Below the pieces are notes generated by a model. It made no database searches and was not told the DNA's origin. It was given only the letters and a program-made list of their open reading frames with translations. Of a DNA stretch of 26,137 nucleotides, positions 15,707-23,493 are shown one piece after another. Location: IMG/VR virus record IMGVR_UViG_3300009593_000104, positions 1 to 26,137 of that record; one strand, 5' to 3'. The DNA comes from a virus. The translations under genes and the position numbers were made by a program. Each line of letters opens with the position of its first letter. Position 1 is the first letter of the stretch.

Positions 15707-16329
15707 TGTTCCTCCAATTCTGTGATTGTATAAAAAGACGGGGTGGTCCAGCGGGTCCCTGAGATGACTGGCTTCACACCGTGTAAATAGTTGATGTCAC
15801 CAGGATGCGCTACTGCCATGCCGGGCTCAATCGTTAATTCAATATCGTGGTCGGGATAATAAAATTCCCCACCTTCAAAATCAGCGTTCCAATAGATAAT
15901 GGAATTCAAATCATATGTTGGGAAGGGGTTAGGAGAGCCGTCATTTAATTGCTTATCTGAGTGTGGTGACTGCTCATTACCAGGAAGCCAACGAACCAAT
16001 ACTGGTGGTCTTTTCCAAAGTTTAACTTTGAAATGACTCTCTATTGCGCTTTGCATTTTGTCGATATACCCGTCAATCATCTCATAAACAAACGGGTTTA
16101 TTCTTTTTATGATCGGACCACTACACATACGGTCCCACCAATAGGAAGCATCATAAATACATTCCCCATCTTCGTTATATTCGGTCTCTCTAGGGTTGTC
16201 CCACTCTTTTATGTGGGGCATAAACACACTCATATGCTCCAAATCGAGCGGAGAAACAAAATCTTTTAAGATAAGGATGCTGTCAGTTGTGTCGCCGAAA
16301 TGGCCAGGCTCAACTAATGATTTTTCCAT
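15703..16329 (-). CDS. 2OG-Fe(II) oxygenase, prolyl-4-hydroxylase-like
   Basis: At 208 residues this is the most compact oxygenase here. Metal ligands are H123-S-D125 ('SPHSDKQ') and H183 ('NYLHGVKP'); R193 ('SGTRWTT') binds 2-oxoglutarate. 'NSIIYWNADFEGGEFYYPDHDIELTIEPGMAVAHPG' is the usual beta-helix core, given here only as a pattern: Asn-rich strand, EGGE turn, PG turn. It is the first oxygenase after the PASTA/FPPx repeat protein, 26 nt away, and its end overlaps the next oxygenase. The ribosome binding site is weak, an AAGGTG about 15 nt before the ATG, which suggests coupling with the upstream gene. It is the best candidate for acting on the proline-rich tail, by position only. Confidence 0.85.
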   Translation of the reverse strand: MEKSLVEPGHFGDTTDSILILKDFVSPLDLEHMSVFMPHIKEWDNPRETEYNEDGECIYDASYWWDRMCSGPIIKRINPFVYEMIDGYIDKMQSAIESHFKVKLWKRPPVLVRWLPGNEQSPHSDKQLNDGSPNPFPTYDLNSIIYWNADFEGGEFYYPDHDIELTIEPGMAVAHPGDINYLHGVKPVISGTRWTTPSFYTITELEEQ

Positions 16330-16355
16330 ACACCATAAGTGTACACCTTTACGCC

Positions 16356-16775
16356 TTAGAACTGTGGCTGATTGTAATGAACAAACGTCGGTGGGAAATG
16401 AGGCGGGAAATGAGGTGGGAAAAATGGAGGGAAGTGAGGTGGGAAAAATGGAGGGAAGAAAGGTGGGAAATGAGGCGGGAAGAATGGAGGAAAGAACGGT
16501 GGGAAGTGAGGTGGGAAATGAGGCGGGAAGAAAGGTGGGAAAAATGGACTGTAATAGGTGTAGTCAATCTCAGTTGACAACGGCTTAATTTCGCCAGCCG
16601 TTATAACCTGTGCACTAACCGTGTTTACCAACGTAGGGACAGAGGTAGAGCCTATACTTTTATCGCCTACAGTGAACCCAGCATTAGTAATTAGCGAATC
16701 AGCGTTAGTGGTCGTCTGCCCAACAATGTTGGGGACACCGGCTTTTCTGGGCCCTTGGTCTTTTGGCTCTACCAT
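16356..16775 (-). CDS. PASTA-like protein with a (Phe-Pro-Pro-x)n C-terminal tail
   Basis: This 139-residue protein has two parts. Residues about 12-38 ('GVPNIVGQTTTNADSLITNAG') match the start of a PASTA domain, a small fold known to bind peptidoglycan or muropeptides in bacterial kinases and penicillin-binding proteins. From about residue 76 to 130 comes a tail of tandem tetrapeptides, F-P-P-H or F-P-P-F, ending in ..HFPPTFVHYNQPQF. It lies directly after the large tail fibre and before the oxygenases, with an AAGG site before the ATG. A virion appendage that touches the cell wall, with a stiff hydrophobic polyproline tail, is a fair guess. The PASTA call is from a short motif and needs a profile check. 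Confidence 0.72.
   Translation of the reverse strand: MVEPKDQGPRKAGVPNIVGQTTTNADSLITNAGFTVGDKSIGSTSVPTLVNTVSAQVITAGEIKPLSTEIDYTYYSPFFPPFFPPHFPPHFPPFFPPFFPPHFPPFFPPFFPPHFPPFFPPHFPPHFPPTFVHYNQPQF
16391..16546 (-). repeat. Thirteen 12-bp tandem repeats encoding Phe-Pro-Pro-x
   Basis: The plus strand shows a 12-bp unit of the type GTGGGAAATGAG, GCGGGAAATGAG, GTGGGAAAAATG or GAGGGAAGTGAG, repeated about thirteen times in register with few stop-free breaks in any frame. All variants keep a purine-only bias on the plus strand. On the minus strand each unit encodes one F-P-P-x tetrapeptide, where x is His or Phe. Unit-to-unit changes are mostly at the x codon and at synonymous sites, so the peptide is kept under selection while the repeat number is likely to vary by slippage. 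Confidence 0.95.
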
Positions 16776-16787
16776 ACTCTTACCTTA

Positions 16788-19700
16788 TCAGTCGTCCATA
16801 TCGCCTGTTATCAGCCATTCGTCTGTTGCTATCTTAGTGCAAGTGCAAGATGAGTATTGATTCCTCAGTTTTAAGCCTGGGGTGGCACGAAGTGTGACTC
16901 CGCTACCAGCAACCATAGTTACTTGACCACTATTAGTTTGTGCAACTTGTATTGAAGTTCCAACAGCGAAACCGACACTGCTGTTAGGTGGCACTGTGCA
17001 GGTAACCGCTGAACCATTGCTCAAAGTTACTAACTTGCCTCGGTCACCGGCAACAAAAGTATAAGAGGCTGTTTGAGCGCTTATAGCGGTGTTGTAAACC
17101 ACGTTGCCCGTGACATCAAGTCCGTTACTATCAATCACTGCTGTTTCAGTTCCGCCAACATCAAATCGGATTTTGTCCTCATCTGAGGATTCCTCAACCT
17201 GAATCTTGGTGTCGTTATCAGCGTCTTTGATTGAGTCACTGCTAAGAGCGCCCAATTCTGTTTGGACGTAAGCCGTAGTAGCGACCTGTGTGGTATTCGT
17301 ATCTGCCGCCGCAGTTGGAGCAGTTGGTGTACCAGTCAAAGCAGGAGAGGCCAAAGTTGCGTAATCACCAAGTTCGGTCATCACGAACGCTGTGGTCGCA
17401 ACCTTTGTCGAACTGTCATTAGCCGACTGGGTAGTAGCGATTACTCCATCAGCGAGAACAACAGTTGCTGCGAGTGAATTCTTCGACAACTGGATGACAC
17501 CATCAATGTAAACACTCTTGCCGGTGGCGAGAGCGATGTGTTCTGAAGATGTCCAAGCGTCAGTTGAGTCAACCCAGTTGAAGGTTTTATCGCTTGCGCC
17601 CTTCAGGGTGATTCCACCGCCGTCAGCAGTGGTGTCACTTGGGGAGGCGACAGAACCAAGTTCAATGTTCTTATCATCAACCGTGATGGTTGTTGAACTG
17701 ATCTCTGTTGTCGTTCCGTTAACTGTGAGGTTGCCTGTAATAGTGACAGTGCCGTCAGCGGCTATTGTCATTCTTTCGGAACCAGCCGTGTCGAAACGGA
17801 TGATGTTCTCGTCTGACGATTCTTCTACTTGGATCTTGGTGTTATTGTCGGCGTCAGTTATTGAGTTACTGCTAAGAGCGTTAAGACCAGTATCCACGTA
17901 AGCAGTAGTGGCAACTTTTGTAGAGTTGTCAGATGCTGACTGCGTAGTAGCAGTCGCACCGTTGTCTAGAGCAGTCCCGTTAAGGTATATGGTTCCTGAA
18001 GCATCTGGGAAATTACAACTTCTATTAGCGGTGGCGCTCTGGGTCATGGTTATCCAGTAACCGTTGTATTCCCTAAGACCGTTAGAAGCAGCAGCAAAAC
18101 TGGTTCCATCACCTATTCGCAAGGAGTGTGTCATGTGCGTGTAATAATCATCAAGATGGAAAGTTCTGAATAATTCATCGCCAGTGCCATCGACATTGCC
18201 GATGTAAAAGTTCAAACCTCCAAAGTCGTCTTCGCCGAGTTCTTCAGCCCACGCAGCGATCTGGGCGTAATTGGATTTGTTGCCTTGCTCATCTTCACCT
18301 GAGAACCTGATAGCGCCTAGCGCATCGTTGTCAGCGGGGCTTGCACTATTTCGGTAAAGATCAAGTATTGGCCCATGAAGAGCGCCAGCATCAGTGCTTG
18401 TGACTGTTACTGTGCCTGAGAAGTCAGCGTTAACTGCACTCACATCAGCAGTGACGGTCAAATCATTACCGATAGTCACATCGTTAGGTAGCCCTATTGT
18501 GACTGCCGCCGTTTCCGAACCTGAGCCAGAAACCTCAACCTCGTTAGAAGTACCCGCTACTGTCGCAACGTAATTACCTGAAGTGTGTGTTCCTAAAGTG
18601 GCAGCAACTGTGAGGTCGATAGCCCCATCGCCTGCATCGTCATATGCGGCTGTTAAACCTGTATGAGAACCGTTAGTTGCTATTTGAGCGCCAGAGATGT
18701 CTTGAACATTCTCTGTGACAAGGGCCAAGTCAATGGCACCATCGCCAGCGTCGTCGTAGGTCGCCGTAATGCCCGTATGAGAGCCGTTGGTGGCTAACTG
18801 GGCACCTGTGATGTCTTCTACGTTCTCAGTCACCAGAGCAAGGTCTATGGCGCCGTCACCGGAATCGTCATATGTGGCCGTGATGCCAGTATGCGACCCG
18901 TTTGTTGCCAACTGGGCTCCAGAAACATCTTGTGTCGCCTCAGTAAAATCTGTTACTGCTGTTGATGGGATAGCGATTGTTGTGGCAGAAGCAGCACTCA
19001 AACGACCGTAAGCATCCACCGTAAATGTGCCCGTTGCGGTAGCACTTCCATAAGAACCGGCTGAGACGCCAGTCGTGGCCAAATCAATATTGTCAGCATT
19101 CGTAACGATGCGAGCAGCGCTTGCTGTCCCTACGTTGATTGTGTTCCCACTTATCGCCACACCAGTACCAGCAGTAAATGCTTGAGTACCAGTGAACTGG
19201 GTGAACGTAATGTCGTGAGTACCCACAGTATGTGGATCACTTGTGGATGTGACGACGAATCCTTGCCCGCTGTTGGCGGAACCAGATAGAACATACACAG
19301 ATTCGCCTGATTTGATCTGCCCTGTTGGGCTTCCATCAAAGTCAACGGCACGAGTCAACACCCATGCGGCTGATCCATCTGTTCCTTGTGTGGTCACATC
19401 ATAAAGACCATTTTGTAATGCGCTTGACTGGTCCTGGACCAGTACCCGATCCCCTGTAGTTGCGTTTGACCCATCTACGACGAGCCTCGCATTAGAACCT
19501 GCGGTAAGAGTAGCCCCTACCCCAGAAGTCCCATTGCTGTAAGTCGGCGAGTTAGGAAGAGCAGCAGCGGTACCCAACTTGACGGCTTCATGCCAGTTAA
19601 CAATGCTTTCCTGATCCACCCATTTAATGCCAGCGGTTTGGGCGCTATCAGCAACAAGAACCTGTCCATTTGAGCCAACGGCAACTCTAGCGACAGTGTT

Positions 19701-19919
19701 ATCTGCGGAACCTACAATGAGATCACCTTTAGCATCAATCAGGGCAGTGTCAATTGACCCTAACCCACCATAACTAAGCGATGTCCAAGCAGTGCTTCCG
19801 TCCCCGATCTTATACTTCGTAGTGTCCGACTCTAAAGCAAATTCACCGTTCGCTAATGTCGGATTGTTGGATGTCCAGTTGGATGCTGTGTCCCTTCTGA
19901 ACTGAATTAGTGCTGGCAT
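16788..19919 (-). CDS. Large tail fibre protein with a tropism-determinant-like N-terminus
   Basis: This 1043-residue protein is likely the main receptor-binding fibre. Residues 1-50 ('RRDTASNWTSNNPTLANGE' to 'KIGDGSTAWTSLSY') match the Mtd N-terminal type seen in many aquatic phage fibres. Residues about 322-435 hold three 38-residue repeats built around 'GAQLATNGSHTGITATYDD'. Further on come three 'TKVATTAYV'-type fibre repeats and a module 'LTVNGTTTEISSTTITVDD' shared with the next fibre gene. The C-terminus ('KLVTLSNGSAVTCTVPPNSS' to 'LKLRNQYSSCTCTKIATDEW') is a widespread fibre tip domain. A clear AGGAG site precedes the ATG. No chaperone gene was recognised next to it. Probably trimeric, by analogy. 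Confidence 0.87.
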   Translation of the reverse strand: MPALIQFRRDTASNWTSNNPTLANGEFALESDTTKYKIGDGSTAWTSLSYGGLGSIDTALIDAKGDLIVGSADNTVARVAVGSNGQVLVADSAQTAGIKWVDQESIVNWHEAVKLGTAAALPNSPTYSNGTSGVGATLTAGSNARLVVDGSNATTGDRVLVQDQSSALQNGLYDVTTQGTDGSAAWVLTRAVDFDGSPTGQIKSGESVYVLSGSANSGQGFVVTSTSDPHTVGTHDITFTQFTGTQAFTAGTGVAISGNTINVGTASAARIVTNADNIDLATTGVSAGSYGSATATGTFTVDAYGRLSAASATTIAIPSTAVTDFTEATQDVSGAQLATNGSHTGITATYDDSGDGAIDLALVTENVEDITGAQLATNGSHTGITATYDDAGDGAIDLALVTENVQDISGAQIATNGSHTGLTAAYDDAGDGAIDLTVAATLGTHTSGNYVATVAGTSNEVEVSGSGSETAAVTIGLPNDVTIGNDLTVTADVSAVNADFSGTVTVTSTDAGALHGPILDLYRNSASPADNDALGAIRFSGEDEQGNKSNYAQIAAWAEELGEDDFGGLNFYIGNVDGTGDELFRTFHLDDYYTHMTHSLRIGDGTSFAAASNGLREYNGYWITMTQSATANRSCNFPDASGTIYLNGTALDNGATATTQSASDNSTKVATTAYVDTGLNALSSNSITDADNNTKIQVEESSDENIIRFDTAGSERMTIAADGTVTITGNLTVNGTTTEISSTTITVDDKNIELGSVASPSDTTADGGGITLKGASDKTFNWVDSTDAWTSSEHIALATGKSVYIDGVIQLSKNSLAATVVLADGVIATTQSANDSSTKVATTAFVMTELGDYATLASPALTGTPTAPTAAADTNTTQVATTAYVQTELGALSSDSIKDADNDTKIQVEESSDEDKIRFDVGGTETAVIDSNGLDVTGNVVYNTAISAQTASYTFVAGDRGKLVTLSNGSAVTCTVPPNSSVGFAVGTSIQVAQTNSGQVTMVAGSGVTLRATPGLKLRNQYSSCTCTKIATDEWLITGDMDD
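17571..17750 (-). repeat. Module shared with the second fibre gene (copy 1)
   Basis: This is the large-fibre copy of the module described at 20881-21060. It encodes the same pattern (TVDDKNIELG, ASPSDTTADGGGITLKGA) and is interrupted by no stop or shift. Confidence 0.7.
18615..18956 (-). repeat. Three 114-bp tandem repeats in the large fibre gene
   Basis: Three units of exactly 114 bp start at 18615, 18729 and 18843 on the plus strand. Each encodes 38 residues containing GAQLATNGSHTG and DDxGDGAIDL. The last unit differs at its far end, where the sequence passes to ...FTEATQDVSG. The equal length and high similarity indicate recent tandem duplication. Confidence 0.85.
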
Positions 19920-19928
19920 AATTTTCTC

Positions 19929-20363
19929 CTATAGTGACGCGCCGTTAGCGCCACCGTCTGCTGCTATTTGATACCTGATCCAAGCCGCCGAATCCCCACC
20001 ATCCGCATCGGTGAGAGACATGGCATTACTTGCATTCCAGGCACTGTTCGCTCTGAAATACAGAGCCTTGTTTGTCGTGTCTACTGCGATAGCACCATCG
20101 GCTAAAGCGCCAGTGGGTTTACCTGAAGTAGTAAGGGTGATAAGGCCAGCGGCACCTTCAAACGTATCATCAGTCTTCAAAGCATTTGCTGCTGACCGAT
20201 ACAAGGTGACATCACCGGCACCACTGCCGGAACCCCAAGTCAATTTGCCACCAGCGTCAACTGCGATTCTGGCATTGGAATCGCCAGAAACAAAAACGTC
20301 TAATGCTGTCGATGCAGCGGATGCAAATGTTTGAGCGGTTATCCGCTCTACAAACTTGGGCAT
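19929..20363 (-). CDS. Small fibre-associated structural protein
   Basis: This 144-residue protein (MPKFVERITAQTFASAAST...) was not matched to a named family. It is rich in Ala, Gly, Thr and Ser, with short beta-repeat segments ('NARIAVDAGGKLTWGSGSG', 'GAIAVDTTNKALYFRANSAW') typical of the shaft of phage fibres. It lies 9 nt before the large fibre gene, and the first three residues MPK are also shared with the next fibre protein, as is the 'AVDTTNKALYF' type repeat found in marine phage structural proteins. GAGG precedes the ATG. A short fibre, a fibre-attaching protein or an adaptor are possible. Confidence 0.72.
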   Translation of the reverse strand: MPKFVERITAQTFASAASTALDVFVSGDSNARIAVDAGGKLTWGSGSGAGDVTLYRSAANALKTDDTFEGAAGLITLTTSGKPTGALADGAIAVDTTNKALYFRANSAWNASNAMSLTDADGGDSAAWIRYQIAADGGANGASL

Positions 20364-20430
20364 AGCCTCAACTATTCCTTATTCTTATTGGCCCCGCTCT
20401 ACCCCGCAGGGCAGTTAAGGGATCTGGTTA

Positions 20431-21570
20431 TTAACCGATGACCACCACTTTGTAAGCGTTGCTCGCCGGGGCCGAAGCGAATGAAACTGTCACCTGGCTG
20501 GTGGAGTTACGATTCACGTTGGCAAATACTGTGTCATTTGTTGATGCGTCGTAAACCTCGACTGTTACGTCGGTGGTTGATCTGTTATGTGTTATAGCGA
20601 ATGATGTAGCGGAACCGTCACCTATTGTTGCGGTGACCTTCTCGATGACTCCAAGGTTGCTCCTAGCGGTGGCCGCATCTGATGCTCCAGTACCACCGTG
20701 GGCTACTGCGACATCGGTGCCTTCCCAGACACCAGTGGCAATAGTGCCGACAGTTGTGAGTGATGAGTTGACAACCGAAGAACCGAGAGTGGTGTTAGTT
20801 AGAACACTTGAGCCATTGATCTTGTAGTCGAAGGTGGCTGCGACATTGATGTTCTGGTTGAAGTCCCATGAATCGGAATCATTTTCCCAAAGGATTGTCT
20901 TGTCAGTCGCACCTTTAAGTGTGATACCACCACCATCAGCAGTGGTGTCGGATGGACTAGCGACAGTGCCAAGTTCGATGTTTTTATCATCAACTGTCAG
21001 TGTCGTCGAGTTGACTTCAGTGGTTGTGCCGTTGACAGTTAGGTTACCTGTAACAGTTAAATGTTGTCCGATTGTTACATCATCAGGAAGACCGACAACA
21101 AGAGTGCCAGCCCCATCCGTGTAAGTAACTGATACTTCGTTTGCTGTACCAGAGATAAGGGCACCAGCAACATCCTCTACGGCTTCTTGGAAGTCTGTAA
21201 CTTGAGTATTTGGGATTGCTATGTTGACATCAGCGGCGGCGGTTAAACGACCTTGAGCATCAACTGTGTAAGTCGGAATAGCGGTCGCACTGCCATAAGA
21301 ATTTGCGGTAACCGAAGTATCCGCAATGTTTAACGTGACGTCTCCCTGGACGCCACCCCCCGAGAGTCCCGTGCCCGCAACGACAGATTCGATATCGCCT
21401 TCAGCGAGGTTTATCCATGAACTGCCATTGTAAAAATTGAGGGTGTTGTTCGATGTGTTGTAGTACATCTGCCCAGTGACTGGGCTCGCAGGGGCACTGG
21501 CTAGATTCTCTATGCGAGGTTTAATTAACTGGTTTTGGTTGAGGTCAAGATTGACCAAATACTTCGGCAT
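20431..21570 (-). CDS. Second tail fibre protein
   Basis: This 379-residue protein has an N-terminal part (MPKYLVNLDLNQNQLIKPRIENL... 'GQMYYNTSNNTLNFYNGSSW') common in aquatic phage fibres. It includes the motif 'LTVNGTTTEVNSTTLTVDD', almost the same as in the large fibre, and 'VAHGGTGASDAATARSNLGV', a classic fibre repeat. The last 80 residues ('KVTATIGDGSATSFAITHNR' and after) form a small beta-domain often found at phage fibre ends. AGGAG precedes the ATG with good spacing. It may share trimerisation or tip elements with the large fibre, and the two could be alternative or stacked fibres. No enzyme motif was seen. Confidence 0.82.
   Translation of the reverse strand: MPKYLVNLDLNQNQLIKPRIENLASAPASPVTGQMYYNTSNNTLNFYNGSSWINLAEGDIESVVAGTGLSGGGVQGDVTLNIADTSVTANSYGSATAIPTYTVDAQGRLTAAADVNIAIPNTQVTDFQEAVEDVAGALISGTANEVSVTYTDGAGTLVVGLPDDVTIGQHLTVTGNLTVNGTTTEVNSTTLTVDDKNIELGTVASPSDTTADGGGITLKGATDKTILWENDSDSWDFNQNINVAATFDYKINGSSVLTNTTLGSSVVNSSLTTVGTIATGVWEGTDVAVAHGGTGASDAATARSNLGVIEKVTATIGDGSATSFAITHNRSTTDVTVEVYDASTNDTVFANVNRNSTSQVTVSFASAPASNAYKVVVIG
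20881..21060 (-). repeat. Module shared with the large fibre gene (copy 2)
   Basis: These roughly 180 bp are closely similar to 17571-17750 in the large fibre gene, in the same reading frame. Both encode a segment beginning LTVNGTTTE and ending near GGGITLKGA.DKT. Most differences are synonymous, which points to exchange or duplication of a fibre module. Confidence 0.7.
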
Positions 21571-21607
21571 TTAGGCTCCTAGCAGCGTATAAAAAAACAA
21601 ATCTCTA

Positions 21608-22198
21608 CTAAGAAAGATACGCCTTTCCGCCGAACGATTGTGCGAAGGTAATCGTCAATGCGTCTGTACTTGTGTATACCACGTCGCCATAGCAGACATT
21701 ATCGGAAGTATCGACCACAAAAACACTGGGCCTAAAGCCTAAATTGTGCGTTACTGACCAAGTGGTAGCGGGTGATTCTTGAGTATGTGTATACGCTGTT
21801 TGGTCAGCAATTGATGATGTTACATACGCTTGAGTCGCATAATTATACGATGTGATTGGATTAGTCGCCGGGGTGATATCTGCTAAATCTAAAGTCCCAC
21901 CTACGGCAGTAGCAGGAATTGCAATGTTGTATTTATTCTGCCCAGCATTATTGATATTCTCAGTTACTTCATAAGTGACACCAGTTGGTTGCGTTGTCGT
22001 ATCATCAGTAGCGGTGAGTGACACACTGATAGTCCCAGAACCGTTCAAAGTACCTGTAACTAAAGTCGGTGCAACAATTTGATTGTTAGATGAATCGGTC
22101 ATCGTCGTTGAGGCGATAAAAGTCACATTGCCGCTGGCCGCCGTAGTGCCATCTGCCTCCTTGTAGGTGCCTGTCACGGTGATTGTTGTAAAAGCCAT
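21608..22198 (-). CDS. Appendage or fibre-like structural protein
   Basis: This 196-residue protein starts with an Ig- or invasin-like beta domain ('TGTYKEADGTTAASGNVTF' and after) and ends with a small domain ('WSVTHNLGFRPSVFVVDTSD' to 'FAQSFGGKAYLS') that is widespread at the end of phage fibre and adsorption proteins. It has no catalytic motif. It sits between the tail terminator and the fibre genes, with a one-base TAATG overlap with the upstream gene. The role may be adhesion or neck decoration. Confidence is good that it is virion-associated but low for the precise part. Confidence 0.7.
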   Translation of the reverse strand: MAFTTITVTGTYKEADGTTAASGNVTFIASTTMTDSSNNQIVAPTLVTGTLNGSGTISVSLTATDDTTTQPTGVTYEVTENINNAGQNKYNIAIPATAVGGTLDLADITPATNPITSYNYATQAYVTSSIADQTAYTHTQESPATTWSVTHNLGFRPSVFVVDTSDNVCYGDVVYTSTDALTITFAQSFGGKAYLS

Positions 22199-22587
22199 TA
22201 GTTTGAATGCACCACATCTACTGTCAGAGCGTGATGACAGATATCTTCTTCTGGTTCAGTTAATCGTTGGATGTCATTAACTCTACATCTGAAGATTGTT
22301 TTATCAGCCCCAGTAAGAGTAGCGCCATCTAAGGCCGCCAATAAAGACTCAACAGTTGTCACATTTTCATTTTGTAAAGATTGCCACAGGTCAACCTGCA
22401 ATTCTTGGAGACGTGCCATGACGACCCCGTCTCCCTGTAATTCTGGAGTGCGAGACATATCCGACTTGAAAGTTATGAAAGGTAGAGAAGCATCATCAGG
22501 GGCATAATCTCGGTACACGCTTGTAGTTATCCCAGAAATGTTTGCCGATGTTATGGCGGTTCTAACCGCAGAACCCACACTAGCCAC
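22198..22587 (-). CDS. Tail terminator protein (minor neck protein)
   Basis: This roughly 129-residue protein has the tail terminator pattern: a short helical start, 'VYRDYAPDDASLPFITFKSD', a central beta segment with 'LQELQVDLWQSL' and 'VESLLAALDGATLTG', and a final 'CRVNDIQRLTEPEEDICHHA' strand. Terminators cap the tail tube and join it to the neck. The longest frame begins at a TTG at 22608, but a GTG at 22587 has a purine-rich AGAGGGG about 7 nt upstream and is the start preferred here. It overlaps the previous gene's end by 8 bp under this choice, and the next gene's start by one base. Position after the HK97-gp10-like gene fits. Confidence 0.8.
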   Translation of the reverse strand: MASVGSAVRTAITSANISGITTSVYRDYAPDDASLPFITFKSDMSRTPELQGDGVVMARLQELQVDLWQSLQNENVTTVESLLAALDGATLTGADKTIFRCRVNDIQRLTEPEEDICHHALTVDVVHSN

Positions 22588-23158
22588 GACGGGACCCCTC
22601 TCGTCCAAACGTAGTTATAGGAAGTGCTGTCATTCTTGCTCCAGCGGCCGCACGTTCAGCGGCCACAAATCGTGCCTTGGTGTTGCTTTTGATTATTGTC
22701 AGTATCATCGGGTTTCGTCGGGTGGGGCCCCAGTTGGGGCGTGGGGAAATCTTTGAAGTCCCATATTCGAGATCTGCTGCGTATGGGTTGTGGGTATAAA
22801 CCTTGATTTCAACCCTTCCAAAACCTTTAACAAATTGACCATTCACGGGGTTTCGCCCAGGTTTTCTGCTAACTGAGTGTCTAACGCTGTCCCTCAAATC
22901 TCCAGTTTGTGCTGCTGGAGGACTACCCGGAACTGATGCTCTTGTTCTTATGCCTGTCCTGGGGTCCTTGTATGGCCTCCCAGTTCCGATCATGGAGTAC
23001 TGTGTTTTAAGGTGGCTCGAGTAATAATTGCCTATGTAAACACCTGCTGTTCGCAAACCACCTAAAGCCCCAGCATTGAAAACCCGCAAAGCATTTGCAA
23101 CAATCGCCGCTTGAAGATGCCCAGCGCCGACTGGCATACTCATATGTCCTGTAAACAT
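22580..23158 (-). CDS. HK97 gp10-like neck protein
   Basis: This 192-residue protein carries 'GSPPAAQTGDLRDSVRHSV' and 'PYAADLEYGTSKISPRP', the two diagnostic stretches of the HK97-gp10-like family, which works at the head-tail junction. The N-terminal part up to residue 60 is a helical segment, and the C-terminus is basic ('RAAAGARMTALPITTFGREG'). It follows the head-tail stopper by 2 nt and overlaps the tail terminator, the conserved order in siphoviruses. A GGCGG is present near the ATG. The exact structural place is inferred from family. Confidence 0.83.
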   Translation of the reverse strand: MFTGHMSMPVGAGHLQAAIVANALRVFNAGALGGLRTAGVYIGNYYSSHLKTQYSMIGTGRPYKDPRTGIRTRASVPGSPPAAQTGDLRDSVRHSVSRKPGRNPVNGQFVKGFGRVEIKVYTHNPYAADLEYGTSKISPRPNWGPTRRNPMILTIIKSNTKARFVAAERAAAGARMTALPITTFGREGSRRG

Positions 23159-23160
23159 AT

Positions 23161-23493
23161 TTATACCGCCCTAGAGCCTGACAGGAAACACCTGTAGTGC
23201 ATTGGAGTGTGTTGCACCCCTTGAACTGTCCATGTTCCGTTAAGGAATGAATCCATGCCAGATGCAACAATCTCCGTCCCCACGCTAACCGTTGTCCCAA
23301 CAGGAAGCCATGCGATTGCTTCTGGCAATGAAGAACGCTGGCCTCTATCCTCCATCTCTTGAGGATCAGCGTTACGGATCATAATTCTTCCACGTACCGA
23401 AACGTCATTATTTGTGTAACTGATTTGACCTTCAGTATTCACTGTGGGGGAAGTTTTACTTCTCACTGTCAAAGTATGGGAGGCGCCTCTCAT
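23161..23493 (-). CDS. Head-tail stopper (head closure) protein
   Basis: This 110-residue protein is short and beta-rich ('SHTLTVRSKTSPTVNTEGQI', 'VSVRGRIMIRNADPQEMEDR', 'LPVGTTVSVGTEIVASG'). This fits proteins that close the portal after DNA packaging, similar in size to SPP1 gp16. Its stop lies just before the gp10-like gene, and its ATG overlaps the connector stop in TAATG. The assignment comes from size and conserved order; the sequence alone would not prove it. Confidence 0.68.
   Translation of the reverse strand: MRGASHTLTVRSKTSPTVNTEGQISYTNNDVSVRGRIMIRNADPQEMEDRGQRSSLPEAIAWLPVGTTVSVGTEIVASGMDSFLNGTWTVQGVQHTPMHYRCFLSGSRAV

Noticed and set aside
16196-16588. Several open frames on both strands across the 12-bp repeat array (for example 16196-16588 and 16287-16577 plus, 16349-16567 minus)
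   Set aside because: A 12-bp repeat keeps every frame open if one unit has no stop. Only the FPPx frame continues into a plausible domain with a ribosome binding site.
18615-18956. Tandem 114-bp repeats considered as a CRISPR-like array
   Set aside because: They are direct, coding and without variable spacers.
20364-20430. GC-rich inverted bases between the two fibre genes as a terminator
   Set aside because: Only 4 bp pair with a long loop and there is no U-run.
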